Source: Bog-756 sp963704615 (GTDB lineage: Bacteria > Actinomycetota > Acidimicrobiia > Acidimicrobiales > RAAP-2). From it: a stretch of 64,000 bases of DNA. This document shows positions 62,628-64,000 of the stretch, in pieces. The notes below the pieces were generated by a model. It ran no database searches. It had not been told where the DNA came from and saw nothing but the letters and a program-made list of their open reading frames with translations. Within the stretch, counting starts at the first letter, position 1, and every line of letters starts with the position of its first letter. The DNA lies in assembly GCA_963704615.1 (NCBI GenBank), contig OY969923.1, positions 3,100,001 to 3,164,000 of the forward strand. Direction: 5' to 3'. A program made the translations under genes and the position numbers.

Positions 62628-64000
62628 CCCGCCTCCACGTTGGCGATGGCCGCCCCGGAGACGTCATCGACGGATTCCAACGGCACCAGGGGGTTATCCG
62701 ACTGTTCAGGGTCGCGGCCGTTGTTGGTCGTGTCGTCCTGGGTCTGTTCGGGCTCGGCATAGACGTAGCGTCCGCCGCGGAGCCACGAGGCCCACGCGGC
62801 CAGCAGGCTGGCGACAATGGCGAAGTCGAGAGCGGCGTGGAGCCCGGTCCGGAACGAGGAGCTGATCAGGCTGGGGAAGAACCGGCGACCGACCAGGATG
62901 TGCTGTTGGGCGGGCGAGATCTGACTGAGGACGTGGGCGCCGATGAGATGCTGCACCGGGTCGTAGCCCAAGAAGGCGGCGAACAGGGTGGAGACCGGGG
63001 ACAGGTGGGCAGCTCGTTCGGCCGAGGCCGCCGGCACCCCATGGGCGACCAACCCGTGGAAGAGATTCTGGGTCAGGGACGAAGTGAGACCGATGATCAT
63101 CAGGGTGAAGAAGATGCCGATCGAGAGGACCTGGGCCGAATTCTGGAACGTCGTGTTCATCCCCGAACCGGCGCCCCGATGCTGGGCGGGCAGGCTGTTC
63201 ATCACACCGGCCCGGTTGGGTGAGCCGAACGCGGACATGGTCAAGCCGGTGAGAAACAGCAGGGCGCCGAACAGCCAATAGGGGAAGTCGACCGGCAGCA
63301 GCTCGAGCAGGGCCAGGCACAGGGCACTGCCCAACATCCCACCGGTGGCGAAAGGGCGGGCACCGTAGCGGTCGGAGAGGATCCCCGAGATCGGGCCGGC
63401 GATGAGAAATCCGGCCGTCAGAGGCAGCATGGCGATCCCCGCCCACAGAGGTGTGACGGAGAAGGCATAGCCGTGCAGAGGGAGCCAGATGCCCTGGAGC
63501 CAGATGATCAGCATGAACATCAACCCTCCCCGACTGAGGGCGGCGAGGAAGCTGGCCAGCACCCCGCTGGTGAAGGCGCGGATCTTGAACAACTGGAGAC
63601 GGAACATCGGCTGGGGAACCTTCGTCTCGATGATGCAAAAAACCACCAACAAGACGACGCCTGCGGCCAGGGCGCCGATCACCGTCGGGCTCGACCACCC
63701 CATGGTGTGGCGGCCGTAGGGCTCGATGCCGTAGGTGATCCCCACCATGACCAGGATGAGACCGAGGGCGAAGGTGATGTTGCCCGGCCAGTCGATGCGT
63801 GCCGGACGGCGCTGGCCCACCTCCCGCAGTTTGAGGTAGCCGACCACGGTGGCGAACAGGCCGATCGGCACCGACACCAGGAAGATGAGCCGCCAGTTGA
63901 TCGGAGCCAGGATCCCACCCAGAACCAACCCGATGAAGGTGCCGCTGAAAGCCGCCGCCTGGTTGACCCCGAGGGCCATCCCCCGCTGGGTGTCGGGGAA
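62624..64000 (-). CDS. EmrB/QacA-type (DHA2, 14-TM) MFS drug transporter, 5' part outside the window
   Basis: 459 codons are visible. The frame runs on through the window edge, reading FPDTQRGMALGVNQAAAFSG from 64000, so the apparent Met near 63979 is internal. Motifs are GTFIGLVLGGILAPINWRLIFLVSVP (motif C region of DHA2 pumps, written across TM5) and GLTMSAFGSPNRAGVMNSLP. The segments downstream fit TM5-TM14. These proteins export drugs or dyes by proton antiport. Coupled to a MerR regulator. Confidence 0.87.
   Translation of the reverse strand, partial: FPDTQRGMALGVNQAAAFSGTFIGLVLGGILAPINWRLIFLVSVPIGLFATVVGYLKLREVGQRRPARIDWPGNITFALGLILVMVGITYGIEPYGRHTMGWSSPTVIGALAAGVVLLVVFCIIETKVPQPMFRLQLFKIRAFTSGVLASFLAALSRGGLMFMLIIWLQGIWLPLHGYAFSVTPLWAGIAMLPLTAGFLIAGPISGILSDRYGARPFATGGMLGSALCLALLELLPVDFPYWLFGALLFLTGLTMSAFGSPNRAGVMNSLPAQHRGAGSGMNTTFQNSAQVLSIGIFFTLMIIGLTSSLTQNLFHGLVAHGVPAASAERAAHLSPVSTLFAAFLGYDPVQHLIGAHVLSQISPAQQHILVGRRFFPSLISSSFRTGLHAALDFAIVASLLAAWASWLRGGRYVYAEPEQTQDDTTNNGRDPEQSDNPLVPLESVDDVSGAAIANVEAG

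Noticed and set aside
1..64000. Insertion sequences, prophage, tRNA or rRNA genes
   Set aside because: No transposase, integrase, phage structural gene, tRNA cloverleaf or rRNA segment was seen.

Overview
The window is a GC-rich, densely packed actinobacterial chromosome segment. GTG and TTG starts are common, and many genes are coupled by 4-bp ATGA or GTGA overlaps. A mycofactocin locus, recC-recB-recD order, Thr/Pro-rich secreted proteins, 3Fe-4S ferredoxin and GtrA/GT39 glycosylation genes fit the Actinobacteria. An Acidimicrobiia-like organism is my best guess, but this is inference: no rRNA or other marker gene is present.

Layout. (1) 1-8.8 kb: one translationally coupled operon combining mycofactocin genes (mftE, a mycofactocin-type SDR, mftF) with an FadH/OYE flavoenzyme and a full FixABCX/ETF set. 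(2) 8.9-10.8 kb: two paralogous membrane-anchored coiled-coil proteins, the second fused to a GH43-type propeller. A possible pseudoknot RNA and a cold-shock gene follow. (3) 11.3-14 kb: a DUF998-like membrane protein and a secreted TAP-like alpha/beta hydrolase. (4) 14.0-17.6 kb, minus strand: a redox operon (Thr-rich membrane protein, ApbE, ferric-reductase-like protein, NuoF-like protein, ferredoxin). It diverges from (5) 17.8-24.1 kb: an OmpR-type response regulator, a histidine kinase, a GT2-GtrA fusion and a GT39 protein. An MtrA-like direct repeat lies between the two operons. (6) 24.1-24.7 kb: a frameshifted glycine-rich pseudogene. (7) 24.8-31.6 kb: acyl-CoA dehydrogenase, a small membrane protein, a PtpB-like phosphatase, an MMPL transporter and an aldehyde dehydrogenase. 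(8) 31.6-32.8 kb: a low-GC patch with one atypical gene, probably acquired. (9) 32.8-37.2 kb: MarR regulator plus a heterodimeric ABC exporter. (10) 37.4-47 kb: a surface/secretion region with a cyclic-di-GMP-I riboswitch ahead of a secreted beta-helix protein, a lipoprotein, and a 2,253-residue repeat protein. (11) 47.4-60.9 kb: recC-recB-recD flanked by two related polytopic proteins that share a GHPED motif. (12) 61-64 kb: DUF6295-like protein, dienelactone hydrolase, MerR regulator and an EmrB/QacA-type efflux pump cut by the window edge.

How the parts may work together. The first operon can be read as a path from mycofactocin-dependent dehydrogenases through ETF and the FixC/FixX quinone-oxidoreductase arm. 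The two-component system lies next to a polyprenyl-phosphate sugar synthase/flippase/transferase set for envelope glycosylation. The riboswitch ties a cell-surface protein to cyclic-di-GMP, the usual signal for attached growth. The most notable observations are the mycofactocin-FixABCX operon, the riboswitch, the paired TM/coiled-coil and GH43 proteins, the GHPED membrane family and several operator-like elements.
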